NCBI GenBank assembly: GCA_014728185.1
Contig: WJMB01000138.1
Span: forward strand, 1-34,353
Source: Candidatus Coatesiibacteriota bacterium
GTDB taxonomy: Bacteria; RBG-13-66-14
Reading direction: 5' to 3'
DNA: 34,353 nt
The translations under genes were made by a program, and so were the position numbers. Positions 16,505 through 24,799 of this stretch are shown here, in pieces (positions within the stretch are counted from its first letter, which is position 1; every line of letters starts with the position of its first letter). Below the pieces are notes generated by a model. That model was given only the letters and a program-made list of their open reading frames with translations, had not been told where the DNA came from and did no database searches.

Positions 16505-16702
16505 CTACTTGTTGAGCATACGCTTGATCTTCTTGACGTCACCCTTGACCGGAACGCTGGTCGAGTTGCGCAGACGGCGCTTGCGGTCCGCACTCTTCTT
16601 GGTCAGGATATGGTTGCAGTTGGCGCGATGACGCATCAGCTTGCCCCGGCGGGTCAGGCGGAAGCGCTTGGCGGTTCCCTTGTGGGTCTTGGCCTTGGGC
16701 AC
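16505..16702 (-). CDS. rpmI: large-subunit ribosomal protein bL35
   Basis: bL35 is a small basic 50S protein. The 65-residue sequence has the typical start PKAKTHKGTAKRFRLTRRGK, the central MRHRANCNHILTKKSADRKRRLR and the end VKKIKRMLNK. The start is GTG with AAGGAG 8 nt upstream. It lies between infC and rplT. A possible promoter and terminator lie in the 270-bp gap after infC, so rpmI-rplT may be partly uncoupled from infC. Confidence 0.97.
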   Translation of the reverse strand: MPKAKTHKGTAKRFRLTRRGKLMRHRANCNHILTKKSADRKRRLRNSTSVPVKGDVKKIKRMLNK

Positions 16703-16847
16703 GTTTCTACTCCTTGAATGGCACGAGGATGCGGCGGTCGTCGGCTTTCGGAGAACGGTCTTCTCGGGGATCAGTCCTGGTGTGTGGGCTCGGATGTGAA
16801 TTCAAAGCCGCCGTTCCGCCAATCTCGAATCCCCGCAGTTGGCGGGG

Positions 16848-16853
16848 AGTATA
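16848..16853 (-). promoter_or_regulatory. extended -10 promoter candidate for rpmI-rplT
   Basis: Minus strand TGC-TATACT gives an extended -10 box about 145 nt before rpmI. No clear -35. The hairpin CCCCGC-CAACT-GCGGGG (16831-16847) follows at once and overlaps the expected start point. Confidence 0.4.
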
Positions 16854-16866
16854 GCACAAAGGCATG

Positions 16867-16884
16867 ATAAAGGGGAAGGCCCCT
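16867..16884 (-). terminator. weak intrinsic terminator after infC
   Basis: Minus strand AGGGG-CCTT-CCCCT followed by TTATC. The stem is only 5 bp. It lies about 90 nt downstream of the infC stop, just before the extended -10 box. Confidence 0.4.
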
Positions 16885-16972
16885 CTTGCCTTCATCCAGC
16901 CCGAGAAAAGCAGTACACACTCTACTGGCTTGCGTTCTCAGCGACGCGCGGGCGGCCCCGCGCGGATGCGGC

Positions 16973-17521
16973 TCAGGAGTCCTCCTCCGACTCCTTGAAG
17001 AACTCTCCCGGGGCCAGGATCATGGTCATGTTCCGGCCGTCGAGGTGGGGCCGCTTCTCAATCTCGACCTTGTCCCCGAAATGCTCGCAGATGCGCTCGA
17101 GAATCTCTCGGCCGATCTCGGGGTGGGACATCTCCCGCCCACGGAACATGATGGTGACCTTGACCTTGTTGAGCTGCTTGAGGAAGCGCTCGATATGCTT
17201 GACCTTGAACTGGTAGTCGTGTTCGCCGGTCTTGGGTCGCAGCTTGATCTCTTTCAGCGAGACGTTGTGCTGCTTCTTGCGGGCCTCGTGCTCTCGCTTG
17301 GTCTGCTTGTAACGGTACTTGCCGTAGTCCATGATCCGGCAGACCGGCGGTCGGGCGTTGGGCGCCACCTCTACGAGATCGAGCTTCTTCTTCTTGGCCA
17401 GGTCCAGGGCGTCCAGGGTCCGCATGATGCCGATCTGCGTGCCGTCCTCATCGACCACACGGACTTCACGGACGCGGATCCTTTCGTTGACGCGGGTCTT
17501 ACGCTGACTTCCCTTTATCAC
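16973..17521 (-). CDS. infC: translation initiation factor IF-3
   Basis: IF-3 binds the 30S subunit, blocks premature joining of the 50S and checks start codons. The 182 residues show both domains: N-terminal RVNERIRVREVRVVDEDGTQ, AKKKKLDLVEVAPNARPPVC and RIMDYGKYRYKQ, then the basic linker and the C-domain (KEIKLRPKTGEHDYQFKVKH, VTIMFRGREMSHPEIG). The annotated start is GTG at 17521, but GGAGG lies only 3 nt before it. The next codon, ATA, is 6 nt from GGAGG, a better spacing. Because infC genes are known to use rare starts such as AUU for autoregulation, an AUA start is possible. A near-consensus promoter lies upstream. Confidence 0.97.
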   Translation of the reverse strand: MIKGSQRKTRVNERIRVREVRVVDEDGTQIGIMRTLDALDLAKKKKLDLVEVAPNARPPVCRIMDYGKYRYKQTKREHEARKKQHNVSLKEIKLRPKTGEHDYQFKVKHIERFLKQLNKVKVTIMFRGREMSHPEIGREILERICEHFGDKVEIEKRPHLDGRNMTMILAPGEFFKESEEDS

Positions 17522-17688
17522 GCACCTCCAGGTAGTGCTTTCAATGGTTGCCGTCCGGACGACGAATCAGCCGGTAAGAGCCGTTAAACGCCCGGTGAAC
17601 GTAAATGCCGCTTCGATAACCACGGGCGATGAATACTGCGCTCGTTTACGGTGTAAAGCCCGGTCGGCGACAATGCGTTAGAATGGAT

Positions 17689-17717
17689 TTATAACACGCG
17701 ATTCGGCCGGGCGTCAA
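17689..17717 (-). promoter_or_regulatory. strong sigma70-type promoter of infC-rpmI-rplT
   Basis: Minus strand TTGACG (17717-17712), a 17-nt spacer, TTATAA (17694-17689). The leader to infC would be about 160 nt, long enough for regulatory structure. The GC hairpin at 17719-17744 ends 2 bp upstream of the -35. Confidence 0.65.
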
Positions 17718-17718
17718 G

Positions 17719-17744
17719 CCCGGCGGGGCTGAAACCCCGCCGGG
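17719..17744 (-). terminator. GC hairpin after thrS
   Basis: Perfect 10-bp stem CCCGGCGGGG / CCCCGCCGGG around a 6-nt loop, 15 nt after the thrS stop. There is no T-tract, so termination may need Rho or another factor. Confidence 0.55.
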
Positions 17745-17758
17745 TGAGGGGGATCAGG

Positions 17759-19699
17759 TCAGCTCCAGCGGCCGATGAGCAAACGCTCGTCGCGCTCCCG
17801 GGTCAATTCGTCGAGGGCCTTCTGCAGTGAGACGTTGAAGGGCTTCTCTCCGTGGGGCCGCAGGTTGATATCGCCTGCTTCGACCTCCTTGGCGCCGACC
17901 ACGGCGACGTAGCGCACCTTGGCGGTCTCGGCGGCGGCGATGCGCGCCCCCAGCTTGCGGTTGGAGTCATCGACCGACACCCGGAAGCCGCGCTCGGCGA
18001 AACGGGCGGCGACGCCGCGGGCGTAGTCGTTGAACTCGTCGGCCACGGGCAGCACGCGCAGTTGTTCCGGAGCCAGCCAGAGGGGGAAGTCACCGGCGAA
18101 GTGCTCGATCAGCACGCCGATGAAGCGCTCGAAGCTGCCCAGGATGGCCCGGTGGACCAGCACCACGCGATGGCGCGCCCCGTCCTCGCCGACGTAGGTC
18201 AGGTCGAATCGCTCGGGGAGGTTGAAGTCGGCCTGGCAGGTCGAGGTCTGCCACTCTCGACCCAGGGCGTCGGTGACGTGGACATCGATTTTTGGTCCAT
18301 AGAAGGCCCCGCCGCCCTCGTCGACGTCATAGTCGAGACTGGAGTGCTCCAGGGCTCCGCGCAGGGCCGCCGTGGCCGATTCCCAGATCTCGTCGGAGCC
18401 CATCGAGTCCTCGGGCCGCGTCGAGAGGGTGTAGCGCACCGGCAGGCCGAAGACGGCGAAGAGGTCGCGCACGAAGGCCAGCACACCCTCGATCTCGCCG
18501 CCCAACTGCTCCGGCGTGCAAAAGATGTGGGCGTCGTCGATGGTGAAGCCGCGCACGCGCAGCATACCGTGGAGCACGCCGGAGAGCTCGTTGCGGTAGA
18601 CCTGGCCGAACTCGTAGATCCGGTAGGGCAGCTCGCGGTAGGAGTGCAGCCCCGTGTCGTAGATCAGCACGTGCCCCGGGCAGTTCATCGGCTTGACGGC
18701 GTAATCGGCGTCGTCGCCCTCAAGGCGGGCGAAGAACATCTTGTCCCGGTAGTGCTCGTAGTGGCCCGAGGTGCGCCAGAGGTCGCTGCGGAAGATGTGC
18801 GGCGTGCGCACCAGGCGGTAGCCGCGCTCACGGTACATCGCGTGGGCCAGGCGCTCGATCTCGTGGAACAGCACGGCGCCGGCGGGGTGGTAGAGGATCA
18901 TTCCCGGGCCGTGGTCCTCGGCGACGCTGAACAGCTCCATCTCCTTGCCCAGCTTGCGGTGGTCGCGTCGCTTGGCTTCCTCGATGCGCTCCAGGTATGC
19001 TTCGAGCTGCTTCTTCTTGGGAAAGGCCGTGCCGTAGATACGCGAGAGCATCGGCCGGTTCTCGTCGCCGCGCCAGTAGGCCCCGGCCACGCTGAGCAGC
19101 TTGGGCACCCCCAAGCGCCCCGTCGAGGGCAGGTGAGGCCCCTTGCAGAGGTCGACGAAGTCGCCGTCGCGGTAGAAGCTGACCACGGCGTCCTCGGGCA
19201 GCTCATCGATCAGCTCGACCTTGAGCGCCTCGCCGCGCCGCTCCATCTCGGCCCGGGCGGCCTCGCGATCGACGACCTCGCGCTCCAGGGGCAGGTCCTC
19301 TTTGATGATCCGGACCATCTCGGCCTCGATGGCTTCCAGATCGTCCTCGGTAAAGGGCTTGTCCACCAGGAAGTCGTAGTAGTAGCCCTCGTCGATGGCC
19401 GGGCCGATGCCGTAGCGCACCTCGGGGAAGAGGCGCCCCACAGCCGTGGCCAGCACGTGGGCCGCCGTGTGCCAGTAAAACTCCTTGCCCTCGGGATCGT
19501 CGAACTTGACCAACGTGAATTCGTGCTCCCCGTCGGGCAGCTCGCGACCCAGGTCCCAGGGCTCACCGTCGACCAGGGCGCCCACGGCGGCGCGGGCCAG
19601 CCCGGCGCTGATGCCCAGGGCGACCTCCAGGGGCGTCGTCCCGGCGGGGTGCTCCTGCGCCGAGCCGTCGGGCAGGCGCAGCTTGATGTTCGCGGACAT
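17759..19699 (-). CDS. thrS: threonine-tRNA ligase
   Basis: ThrRS charges tRNA(Thr) and edits mischarged serine. The 646-residue chain has the full bacterial layout. First is a TGS domain (about 1-63). The second-additional editing domain (about 64-235) has the HTAAH metal/active-site motif and CKGPHLPSTG. The class II core (about 240-540) has MNCPGHVLIYD (zinc Cys), RVRGFTIDDAHIFC, GAFYGPKIDVHVTDALGREW and HRAILGSFERFIGVLIEH. The anticodon-binding domain (about 545-640, EQLRVLPVADEFNDYA, VSVDDSNRKLGARI) completes it. ATG has AAGGAG 7 nt upstream. It heads the thrS-infC-rpmI-rplT-pheS-pheT order. Confidence 0.98.
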   Translation of the reverse strand: MSANIKLRLPDGSAQEHPAGTTPLEVALGISAGLARAAVGALVDGEPWDLGRELPDGEHEFTLVKFDDPEGKEFYWHTAAHVLATAVGRLFPEVRYGIGPAIDEGYYYDFLVDKPFTEDDLEAIEAEMVRIIKEDLPLEREVVDREAARAEMERRGEALKVELIDELPEDAVVSFYRDGDFVDLCKGPHLPSTGRLGVPKLLSVAGAYWRGDENRPMLSRIYGTAFPKKKQLEAYLERIEEAKRRDHRKLGKEMELFSVAEDHGPGMILYHPAGAVLFHEIERLAHAMYRERGYRLVRTPHIFRSDLWRTSGHYEHYRDKMFFARLEGDDADYAVKPMNCPGHVLIYDTGLHSYRELPYRIYEFGQVYRNELSGVLHGMLRVRGFTIDDAHIFCTPEQLGGEIEGVLAFVRDLFAVFGLPVRYTLSTRPEDSMGSDEIWESATAALRGALEHSSLDYDVDEGGGAFYGPKIDVHVTDALGREWQTSTCQADFNLPERFDLTYVGEDGARHRVVLVHRAILGSFERFIGVLIEHFAGDFPLWLAPEQLRVLPVADEFNDYARGVAARFAERGFRVSVDDSNRKLGARIAAAETAKVRYVAVVGAKEVEAGDINLRPHGEKPFNVSLQKALDELTRERDERLLIGRWS

Positions 19700-19770
19700 A
19701 TTCTCTCCTTCAAAGGTAATCGCTATCCGCCCAGCGGCGGTTGCTCGTTATCTGGTCTGTATGGAAGGTG

Positions 19771-19810
19771 GAAAAAGAAGCCGCACGGTCGCCCCGTTGG
19801 CGCCCTGCGG
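19771..19810 (-). terminator. terminator or thrS attenuator
   Basis: Minus strand CCGCA ... TGCGG enclosing CGCC ... GGCG, then CTTCTTTTT. It lies about 110 nt after the mini membrane protein and 72 nt before thrS. It could end the first transcript or act as an attenuator in a thrS leader. No full T-box motif is present. Confidence 0.5.
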
Positions 19811-19918
19811 TTCTATTGCGCTATTGTCTGCACGGGCCGGGTCCGGCCTGATAAGCCGATGAAAACAACACGAACGTACCCAGCCCCGAAAACAGCCCTT
19901 CCGCAGGCGCCCCGGGGA

Positions 19919-20101
19919 TCAACTAAAGAAGCCGGGGACGGTGGTCAACAGGACACCCAGGAAGAAGACGATCTGACCCGCGACGGCCGCCAACGGACCG
20001 ACGACCTTCACCCAGCGGCGCTTCGAAACCGAAGCGCGCCAGAAGCCGCCGACCAGCAGGGCCAGGCCAAATGCCGCCATTCCTGAATATCCCCAGGCCA
20101 C
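19919..20101 (-). CDS. 60-residue two-helix membrane protein
   Basis: I do not recognise a family. The 60 residues form two likely transmembrane helices (about 4-20, SGMAAFGLALLVGGF, and 36-57, LAAVAGQIVFFLGVLLTTV) joined by a basic loop (SVSKRRWVK). This predicts a hairpin with the loop in the cytoplasm. The start is GTG with AAAGG 7 nt upstream. Support for a real gene comes from a near-perfect promoter (TTGACA, 17 nt, TATATT) placed to give a leader of about 35 nt, and a terminator-like hairpin downstream. It is divergent from the large outer-membrane protein gene. Confidence 0.65.
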   Translation of the reverse strand: MAWGYSGMAAFGLALLVGGFWRASVSKRRWVKVVGPLAAVAGQIVFFLGVLLTTVPGFFS

Positions 20102-20141
20102 CTCGATGCCTTTCGGATGGGTTGCAGTTTGCTTGTGCTAG

Positions 20142-20170
20142 AATATAGGCGCTCAAGGCCGAGCTGTCAA
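20142..20170 (-). promoter_or_regulatory. near-consensus sigma70 promoter of the mini membrane protein
   Basis: Minus strand TTGACA (20170-20165), a 17-nt spacer, TATATT (20147-20142). This is the best promoter match in the window. Confidence 0.75.
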
Positions 20171-20342
20171 GTGAGATAGCAATCAAGGGGGCGACCGCTG
20201 GAAGAGCCGCAAGCCGGATAGCTTGGGCACGCCAGTCAGGAGGCTCACCTTGCGTAACATCGCCCATCGAGTAAGCACCGGGGTAACCGCAACGGCGGTC
20301 CCCCACTCCGTTTCGCTCCTTCATCAGCCGAGAGGTTCCCGC

Positions 20343-22814
20343 ATGACCCCACCAAACCGAACAGCCGTCCGCCTGTTAATTGCGCTCGCCATCATGGGCG
20401 GCTCGGTGAGCTCTTCCGCCGCGCCCCGGGTCGTTGTCGAGGCCGCCGTCGACGCAGCCTGGACCCTCGAGGCCCGGGCCGCCTACGAGCTGATCAACGA
20501 CACCGCCGAGCCCCGGCGGGAATGGCTGTTCAGCTTTCCGGCCAACCGCGACGCCGACCCCGGTTTCGTCGGGACCGTCGAGGCGCTGGAGCTCTACGCC
20601 GATAACGAGCGCGGCCCCTACCGCTTCGACGCGCCGGCGGAGCTGCTGGCGGTGAGTTCGGCTGACTGTCCGGTGGAGTCATGGAGCCTGTCGGGGACCG
20701 ATCTGCGTGTCGTGTTGGAAGAGTCCGTCCAGCCCGGTCAGCACGTGGACCTTGAACTGCACTGGCGCCAACCCGTGCCCGAGTTCCGCCACCGTTGGGG
20801 TCGCACCTCCGAGCTCTGCCTGCTGGCCGACTGGTACCCGCTGCCTCGACCGAACCCGGCCCTGGAGCCCAACACCTTCATCCCCGAAAAACCCTGGATC
20901 GCGCCGACGCCTTTCGAGCATGAACTGGAGGTCAACCTGACCCCGCCGCCGGGTTGGGCCTTGGTCGGCGGGGCCGGCGCCGAGGTACTGCTGCTGCCCG
21001 AGGGGCGTCTTGACGAGGTGCGGACCGAGGTCTGGGACGGCGCAACGGTCAGGCTGGTCGGCCTGATCGAGGACCCGGCCCCGGACTTCGCCTGGGCGGC
21101 GCGCTTCGAGGAGCTCTTCGCCGGCTGGATCGGCGGTGAACCGCCCCGGCTGGTCCTCTCGGCCGAGGTCCCCCTCACCGGCGACGAGGCTTATCGGGAC
21201 TTCGTCGTCATCGGCGAGGGCAACCGGCCCTGGCTCTGGCGGGCCAACCACCTGCTGCTGGCCCGGCAGATCGTCCGCCGCCGCCTTGAGCGCCCCGACC
21301 TCACCCTCTCCCTGCTGGAGGCGCTGAGCCAGCGCCTCGCCCGACGGGCCCTCGTCGAAACCCTGGGCGACGGCCGGGACCTGCTGCCCTATGCGTTGCC
21401 CGCCGAGCTCTTCGACGTCACCCAGCAACGCTGGAGCGAGAACCTGATTTACAGCTACCGCGCCTTTGGCTACCCCGATGATTTCCTGCGCCACGCCGAA
21501 CGCCAACCCACGCCCGAGTTCTACGACATCGCCGCCCGGCGCATCCCCGACGAGCACCTGGCCGAACTCGAGGAGGGCCTCGGTTTCGAGCGCTTCTCGA
21601 CGGCGATACGCTACTACCTCGGGGGCGCCCTGCCCGATGATCCCGAGCTGCTGCGCGCCTTGGCCGCGTCCGGCTTCCAACACGACGCTCAGCAACAGCG
21701 ACCCGTCATCGAAGACGCAAGGGGCGACGACTCTGAATCCTGGATCCGCCTGCTGCCCGAGCTCTTCTCGCCGGAGCGCTGGACGCTGTCTGTCTCGCCC
21801 TTCGGCTGGCTCGACGAGGACGACAGCCTCTCCCTGGGCTGCGCCCTGTGGGGCCGCCGCGGGGTCTCCCTGGCCCCGATGGAGCTCTGGGGCACCGACG
21901 ATGTGCTGCTGGTGGCCAACTACAACCTCGAACACGACGACTACAATCTGCTGGCCCAGTACACCACGCCGTTGGCGCCGGGTCCGGCAAGACCCCGAAT
22001 CGGCGCCGGCGTCTTCGCCCGACGCGACGAGATCGGCGCTCAGGCGCTGCTGAACCTCCAGTGGAGCGATTATCCGGGCTACGCCCCGCGCCGTGAGCTG
22101 ACCCTGGGGCTCGAATACGCCTGGATGCGGCCCTTCGCCTCCTACTATCCCAACGGCCTGGAGGGCGACGACGGCCGCCAGCTCTCAGTCTACGCTTCCT
22201 TCTTCCTCGACGGCCGCGGTCCCCTGGGCGGAGTGCAGTCGCTGACCCGCCTCGAGTACGCCTTCGATCCCCTGCCCGAGCTCTCCAGCGATCCGGCTAT
22301 CGACTACTGGCGGCTCTGGCTGGTCAACCAGCTCGAATACCGCCTGGCGAGCTTCCTGCACCCCCGGCTGCGCTTCACCCTGGGCCGGATCTCCGGACAG
22401 GCCCCGGCGCAGCGCCTGCCCGAGCTCACCGAGGACAACGTCGAGCCCCAGTACCATCTGCTTCGTCGGCCCCAAGCCGCCGAGATGCGCGGCTACAACG
22501 ACCTCGACATCTTCGGCGAGGGAGTCTGCGTCCTCTCGGCGGAGCTGAACACGCCCCTGCTTTGGGGGCTGGAGGCCGGGGTCTTCTGCGACTACGGCGA
22601 GGGCGGCGCCCCCCTCGGCGAGCTCTTCGACACCTTCGACAACTGGCGCGCCTCCGTCGGACCCCTGCTGCGCTGGCGCTTCGCCGGGGCCTCCGTCGAG
22701 GCCCACTTCCCGCTCTGGATCAACCGGCCCTACGATTCCGCCACCCGTCTCGATGATCCCGCCGCTCCCCGCTGGGATTGGCGGGTGGATCTGGACGCCT
22801 CGCTGAGCTTCTGA
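20343..22814 (+). CDS. outer-membrane protein: inactive M1-peptidase-like region plus C-terminal beta-barrel
   Basis: From the chosen ATG the protein is 823 residues. It begins with a signal peptide (MTPPNRTAVRLLIALAIMGG to about 27). The first part (about 30-250) resembles the beta-sandwich N-domain of M1-type aminopeptidases (AAYELINDTAEPRREWLFSF, CLLADWYPLPRP). The next part (about 300-480) is helical, where an M1 catalytic domain would sit, but it has no HExxH zinc motif. From about 490 the chain alternates aromatic and polar residues in barrel-like strands and ends VDLDASLSF, a terminal Phe typical of outer-membrane proteins. GAGAGG precedes the ATG. In-frame upstream starts (TTG 20250, 20223) would bury the signal peptide. 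The role is unknown; a non-catalytic surface or assembly function is a guess. Confidence 0.75.
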   Translation: MTPPNRTAVRLLIALAIMGGSVSSSAAPRVVVEAAVDAAWTLEARAAYELINDTAEPRREWLFSFPANRDADPGFVGTVEALELYADNERGPYRFDAPAELLAVSSADCPVESWSLSGTDLRVVLEESVQPGQHVDLELHWRQPVPEFRHRWGRTSELCLLADWYPLPRPNPALEPNTFIPEKPWIAPTPFEHELEVNLTPPPGWALVGGAGAEVLLLPEGRLDEVRTEVWDGATVRLVGLIEDPAPDFAWAARFEELFAGWIGGEPPRLVLSAEVPLTGDEAYRDFVVIGEGNRPWLWRANHLLLARQIVRRRLERPDLTLSLLEALSQRLARRALVETLGDGRDLLPYALPAELFDVTQQRWSENLIYSYRAFGYPDDFLRHAERQPTPEFYDIAARRIPDEHLAELEEGLGFERFSTAIRYYLGGALPDDPELLRALAASGFQHDAQQQRPVIEDARGDDSESWIRLLPELFSPERWTLSVSPFGWLDEDDSLSLGCALWGRRGVSLAPMELWGTDDVLLVANYNLEHDDYNLLAQYTTPLAPGPARPRIGAGVFARRDEIGAQALLNLQWSDYPGYAPRRELTLGLEYAWMRPFASYYPNGLEGDDGRQLSVYASFFLDGRGPLGGVQSLTRLEYAFDPLPELSSDPAIDYWRLWLVNQLEYRLASFLHPRLRFTLGRISGQAPAQRLPELTEDNVEPQYHLLRRPQAAEMRGYNDLDIFGEGVCVLSAELNTPLLWGLEAGVFCDYGEGGAPLGELFDTFDNWRASVGPLLRWRFAGASVEAHFPLWINRPYDSATRLDDPAAPRWDWRVDLDASLSF

Positions 22815-23132
22815 TGGCGCGGCTTCCAGCTTGGACCTGTTGGGCGTTCATTCATTGTGAAACCCGTGCGCTCAACCACACAGAAACACCCCTGGCGAAT
22901 GTGGTACAGTTAAGGCCGCCTCCGATTACAATGAGCGCTTGACTGTCGCCTCCCTTCTTTTCACCGCATATTGGCCATAGCGGTTCGACTAGAATGAACC
23001 GGGAAACCGGTGTCTTCGTAGATAGCGGGAACAGCGTTCCCATCGGTGATGTCGTTTGCTCCGGCCCCTCGATAAGTCCATCAAGCACGTAAACCAGGCT
23101 TTCACATCAACCCGACCGACCCTGGAAGGCCC
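22815..23132. other. intergenic region before the permease
   Basis: 318 bp with no gene and no terminator I would defend after the outer-membrane protein. TTGACT near 22939 has no well-spaced -10. The small frames here are shadows. Confidence 0.35.
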
Positions 23133-24350
23133 ATGCTCTGGGACCTGATCAAGAACGTCTTCGCTCAGATGCGCGCCCACCTGATGCGCAGCATCCTGAC
23201 GATGTTGGGGATCATCATCGCGGTGATGACCGTGGTGACGATCCTCTCCCTGGTCGGTGGTCTGGACGCCTTCGTCCGCGAGCAGATCGGCAACCTGGGC
23301 GCCAACAGCATCATCATCAGCCGCATGGGCATCGTCAACAGCCAGGAGGACTGGATGGAGGCGGTCAAGCGGCCCCGGGTGACCCTGGAAGACTACGAGG
23401 ACCTTACCCGGCGAATGCGCGGCCGCTACCTCTACGCCTCGCCGCGCATCTTCGCCTACCTGAACCTCAAGGCCGGCAACACCGCGCTGCGCTTCGTGAT
23501 GAGCGTGGGCTGCAACGAGCAGATGATCAGCATCAACGAGCGCTCCCTGGAGGCCGGACGCTACTTCTCCGCCGCCGAGGTGCGCCATAAGCGCAACGTG
23601 ACGGTCATCGGCTCGGAGATCGCCGAGCAGCTTTACGGCGAGACCGATCCCATCGGCCGCCGGGTTTATATCGGCGGGCGGCCCTTCAACGTCATCGGCG
23701 TCTACGAAGCCCAGGGCACGGTGATGGGGCAACCCACCGACGACTTCATCGAGCTGCCCCACACCAGCCTGACCAAAAGCTTCGGCTCGCGCCGCTCCAT
23801 CGCCATCGCCCTGCGCGCCGCCAGCCACGAGGACCTGCAGGAGCTCATCGACACCGCCGAGCGCGAGATGCGCCAGATCCGCCGCCTGGACGCCGGAGAG
23901 CCCAACAACTTCGGCATCATCACCGAGGAGTTGATGCTCTCCACCTTCGAGCAGATGAGCGGCCTGATCTTCGCCGTGATGATCGTCGTCGGCGCCGTCA
24001 GCCTGGTCGTGGGCGGCATCGGGATCATGAACGTCATGCTGGTCTCGGTCTCCGAGCGCACCCGGGAGATCGGTATCCGCAAGGCCGTCGGTGCCACCAA
24101 CCGCGACATCCTGCGCCAGTTTCTGACCGAGGCCGTGGCCATCACCGCGGTGGGCGGGCTGATCGGCATCGCCCTGGGCGCCCTGCTGGGCAACTTCATC
24201 GGCGGTCTGGTCGACCTGCCGGTGAGCATCTCCGTGCTCTCGGTGATCCTCTCGCTGGGCTTCTCCGGCCTGGTGGGGATCAGCTTCGGCATCTTCCCGG
24301 CGCTCAAGGCCTCGCGCCTGGACCCCATCGTCGCCCTGCAGAAGGTTTAG
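23133..24350 (+). CDS. MacB/FtsX-family ABC transporter permease
   Basis: These permeases are the membrane part of mechanotransmitting ABC systems that move lipoproteins, peptides or drugs across the envelope, or signal across it. The 405 residues have an N-terminal TM helix (about 18-42, RSILTMLGIIIAVMTVVTIL), a large periplasmic MacB_PCD domain (about 45-260, with IGNLGANSIIISR and VTVIGSEIAEQLYGETDPIG), and three C-terminal TM helices (about 275-395). The conserved GGIGIMNVMLVSVSERTREI and GIRKAVGATNRDILRQFL coupling segment lies among these, and the end is ALKASRLDPIVALQKV. ATG has GGAAGG upstream. No ATPase or HlyD-type adaptor gene lies beside it, so its ATPase must be elsewhere. Confidence 0.93.
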   Translation: MLWDLIKNVFAQMRAHLMRSILTMLGIIIAVMTVVTILSLVGGLDAFVREQIGNLGANSIIISRMGIVNSQEDWMEAVKRPRVTLEDYEDLTRRMRGRYLYASPRIFAYLNLKAGNTALRFVMSVGCNEQMISINERSLEAGRYFSAAEVRHKRNVTVIGSEIAEQLYGETDPIGRRVYIGGRPFNVIGVYEAQGTVMGQPTDDFIELPHTSLTKSFGSRRSIAIALRAASHEDLQELIDTAEREMRQIRRLDAGEPNNFGIITEELMLSTFEQMSGLIFAVMIVVGAVSLVVGGIGIMNVMLVSVSERTREIGIRKAVGATNRDILRQFLTEAVAITAVGGLIGIALGALLGNFIGGLVDLPVSISVLSVILSLGFSGLVGISFGIFPALKASRLDPIVALQKV

Positions 24351-24417
24351 CAGGGACATCCAAGACCAGCTTGAATGACGGCGTTAACCGGACCGGCAGA
24401 GCCCCGCATTTCTGATA

Positions 24418-24641
24418 GGCACCATGGAATGTGTTTGGAATGAATCAGGGCGGATACTGACAGGCTCACCGAGCAGGCAATCGCCGACTGCAGGCTTATT
24501 CACAGTGCAGTTTATCATCCGAGCACACCCCATATCGCCGCCGCTTCTTGACCGCTGATAAGTGACAGGCGCATCTGCTGCTACACGCGTCTTATCAGGA
24601 TAATACAATCGCTACTCGATCCGCACAGGGTATACGATCCC
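24418..24641 (+). mobile_element. family III MITE-like element, internally deleted copy IIIc
   Basis: 224 bp, from GGCACCATGGAATGTGTTTGG to the bipartite end GATCCG-N12-GATCCC (24618-24641). It is about 100 bp shorter than the copies at 11088 and 31867, in the same orientation as the latter. Shared blocks are CAGGGCGGATACTGACAGG, TTATCATCCGAGCACACCCC and GCTGATAAGTGACAGGC. Confidence 0.65.
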
Positions 24642-24725
24642 TCCTGAGAGGCATACGTCTGAGAGGCTTGACCATTCTCGACCGTGTTCCGGGTTGCTGA
24701 TGATCACTCCATGATCCTCGGTTAT

Positions 24726-24767
24726 GCAAGGCAAAATGGCCGCCCACGGGCGACCATTTTGCCTTGC
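24726..24767 (-). terminator. 20-bp hairpin terminator of the hydrolase gene
   Basis: Arms GCAAGGCAAAATGGCCGCCC and its complement pair over 20 positions with one exception. The exception is C-A on the plus strand but a G-U wobble on the minus strand, so the hairpin favours the minus-strand transcript. It is 32 nt after the stop of that gene. Confidence 0.75.
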
Positions 24768-24799
24768 TGTTGGAAACCGTTTTACTGGAGAAACTTCGG

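Larger units (their letters stand above)
24351..24799. other. intergenic region between convergent genes, with a family III repeat
   Basis: Holds a shortened family III element (24418-24641) and the 20-bp hairpin terminator of the hydrolase gene (24726-24767). Nothing else is supported. Confidence 0.5.

Noticed and set aside
19771..19810. T-box riboswitch before thrS
   Set aside because: GGGGCGACCGTGCGG resembles the T-box sequence only loosely, and no specifier stem or conserved leader motifs were found.
17852..20086. 744-codon plus-strand frame
   Set aside because: Antisense to thrS over most of its length, with His/Gln/Val-rich shadow composition and no family resemblance.
22989..24359. 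456-codon minus-strand frame, rich in Asp, His and Gln
   Set aside because: Antisense to the MacB-type permease, whose motifs and RBS are clear.
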